This document shows positions 19,714-20,245 of a stretch of 20,245 nt of DNA, in pieces. This DNA comes from a virus, in IMG/VR virus record IMGVR_UViG_3300043775_000947, positions 1 to 20,245 of that record, one strand, 5' to 3'. Positions within the stretch are counted from its first letter, which is position 1. Each line of letters begins with the position of its first letter. Under the pieces are notes generated by a model. It was not told the DNA's origin. It made no database searches and worked only from the letters and a program-made list of their open reading frames with translations. The translations under genes were made by a program, and so were the position numbers.

Positions 19714-20245
19714 ATGAGCGTAGTTTCATCAATAACCCGAGTAGGCACGTATGAGCCATTCGAGCTACAAGTTGCACGTGGTCAAATCACAATGCACAAT
19801 AGTTTTTCTGTCTTTGGTTACAACCCTGATGTAGATACATCAGAAGAAACTATCTGGCCAGATGGGGGCACTATTGTTCACCCTACAACTGCTTCTGTTT
19901 TAAAAGTTAGCTCTACTAGCGCAGATGATACGTCTGCAGGTACAGGCGCCCGTACGGTATACATCGAAGGGCTAAATGGTAGTTATAACGTTGTTAGTGA
20001 AACGGTAATACTAAACGGGCAAACTGCCGTAAACACCACAAACTCATACATGTATGTTAACCAGTTGTACGTTGTAACAGTCGGTTCTGGTGGTGAGAAT
20101 GCAGGTGTAATTAACGTAGGGACAGGTGTAGTTACCGCTGGTGTTCCAGCCGTTCTATATGACCTGATTGCTATCGGCTATAATACACGTACTACAGCCC
20201 ATTACTGTGTCCCTGCTGGCTATACGGCATACTTAGTACAAGGCA
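19714..20245 (+). CDS. Putative virion protein (partial, 3' end outside window)
   Basis: The frame starts at ATG 19714 with TAAGGAGAT ahead of it and stays open for 177 codons to the window end. It begins MSVVSSITRVGTYEPFELQV and contains FGYNPDVDTSEETIWPDGG, SADDTSAGTGARTVYIEGLN and NAGVINVGTGVVTAGVP, followed by a VPAGYTAYLVQG segment. I recognise this pattern (FGYNPDVD, then AGTGARTV.v.GLD, then VPAGYTAYL) from a widespread set of phage structural proteins in aquatic metagenomes, usually unnamed and placed after the capsid gene. A head or neck surface role is inferred. Not a tail fibre by any visible repeat. Confidence 0.72.
   Translation, partial: MSVVSSITRVGTYEPFELQVARGQITMHNSFSVFGYNPDVDTSEETIWPDGGTIVHPTTASVLKVSSTSADDTSAGTGARTVYIEGLNGSYNVVSETVILNGQTAVNTTNSYMYVNQLYVVTVGSGGENAGVINVGTGVVTAGVPAVLYDLIAIGYNTRTTAHYCVPAGYTAYLVQG

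Overview
This window comes from a tailed double-stranded DNA bacteriophage (Caudoviricetes). The rightward half carries a standard head-morphogenesis order: terminase small and large subunits, portal, GroES-like co-chaperonin, scaffold, decoration-type protein, major capsid protein and further virion proteins. The leftward half carries tightly overlapping accessory and regulatory genes. Consensus-like sigma-70 promoters, strong AGGAG ribosome binding sites and UUCG or GAAA tetraloop terminators suggest a Gram-negative, probably proteobacterial, host. I infer that the host makes PQQ (a methylotroph or a glucose- or alcohol-oxidising bacterium), because the phage carries a 23-residue PqqA peptide gene. 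The host cannot be named from sequence alone.

Layout. Positions 1-8333 are all on the minus strand. They hold a MoxR-type AAA+ ATPase, a DUF3150-like protein and a VWA/metallopeptidase protein, interleaved with small paralogous proteins that look like winged helices. Upstream of these lie a zinc metallopeptidase, a two-helix membrane protein, a large Cys/Asp-rich protein and a helix-turn-helix protein. Promoters at 9868-9895, 8408-8437, 7783-7811 and 4269-4296 drive this side. Two of them are followed within about 70 bases by a hairpin plus T-run ahead of the first codon, which looks like leader attenuation.

Positions 8334-9271 are gene-free and dense in signals. There are 22 GTTAC elements in both orientations (18 are exact GTTACG), an AT-rich patch, two copies of a 25-bp palindrome that also occurs at three other intergenic sites, and a strong leftward terminator. 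This is the best candidate for a replication origin or control region. Positions 9818-10125 separate the leftward and rightward transcription units.

Positions 10126-18455 are the packaging and head genes, closed by a terminator after the major capsid gene. Next comes a self-contained insert: a short leader with GTGTAC repeats, a pqqA-like gene (18593-18664) with the phage's own style of ribosome binding site, and its own terminator. An HNH endonuclease on the opposite strand follows, and then virion genes resume to the window edge.

The most notable item is the pqqA-like gene, which is too short for ordinary gene callers. It keeps the length, the Glu15 and Tyr19 crosslink residues and the core motif of the precursor peptide of pyrroloquinoline quinone. 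No pqqB-F gene is visible here, so it would have to depend on host enzymes. Next in interest are the GTTACG array with its perfect operator over the -10 box of the HTH gene, and the MoxR/DUF3150/VWA module.
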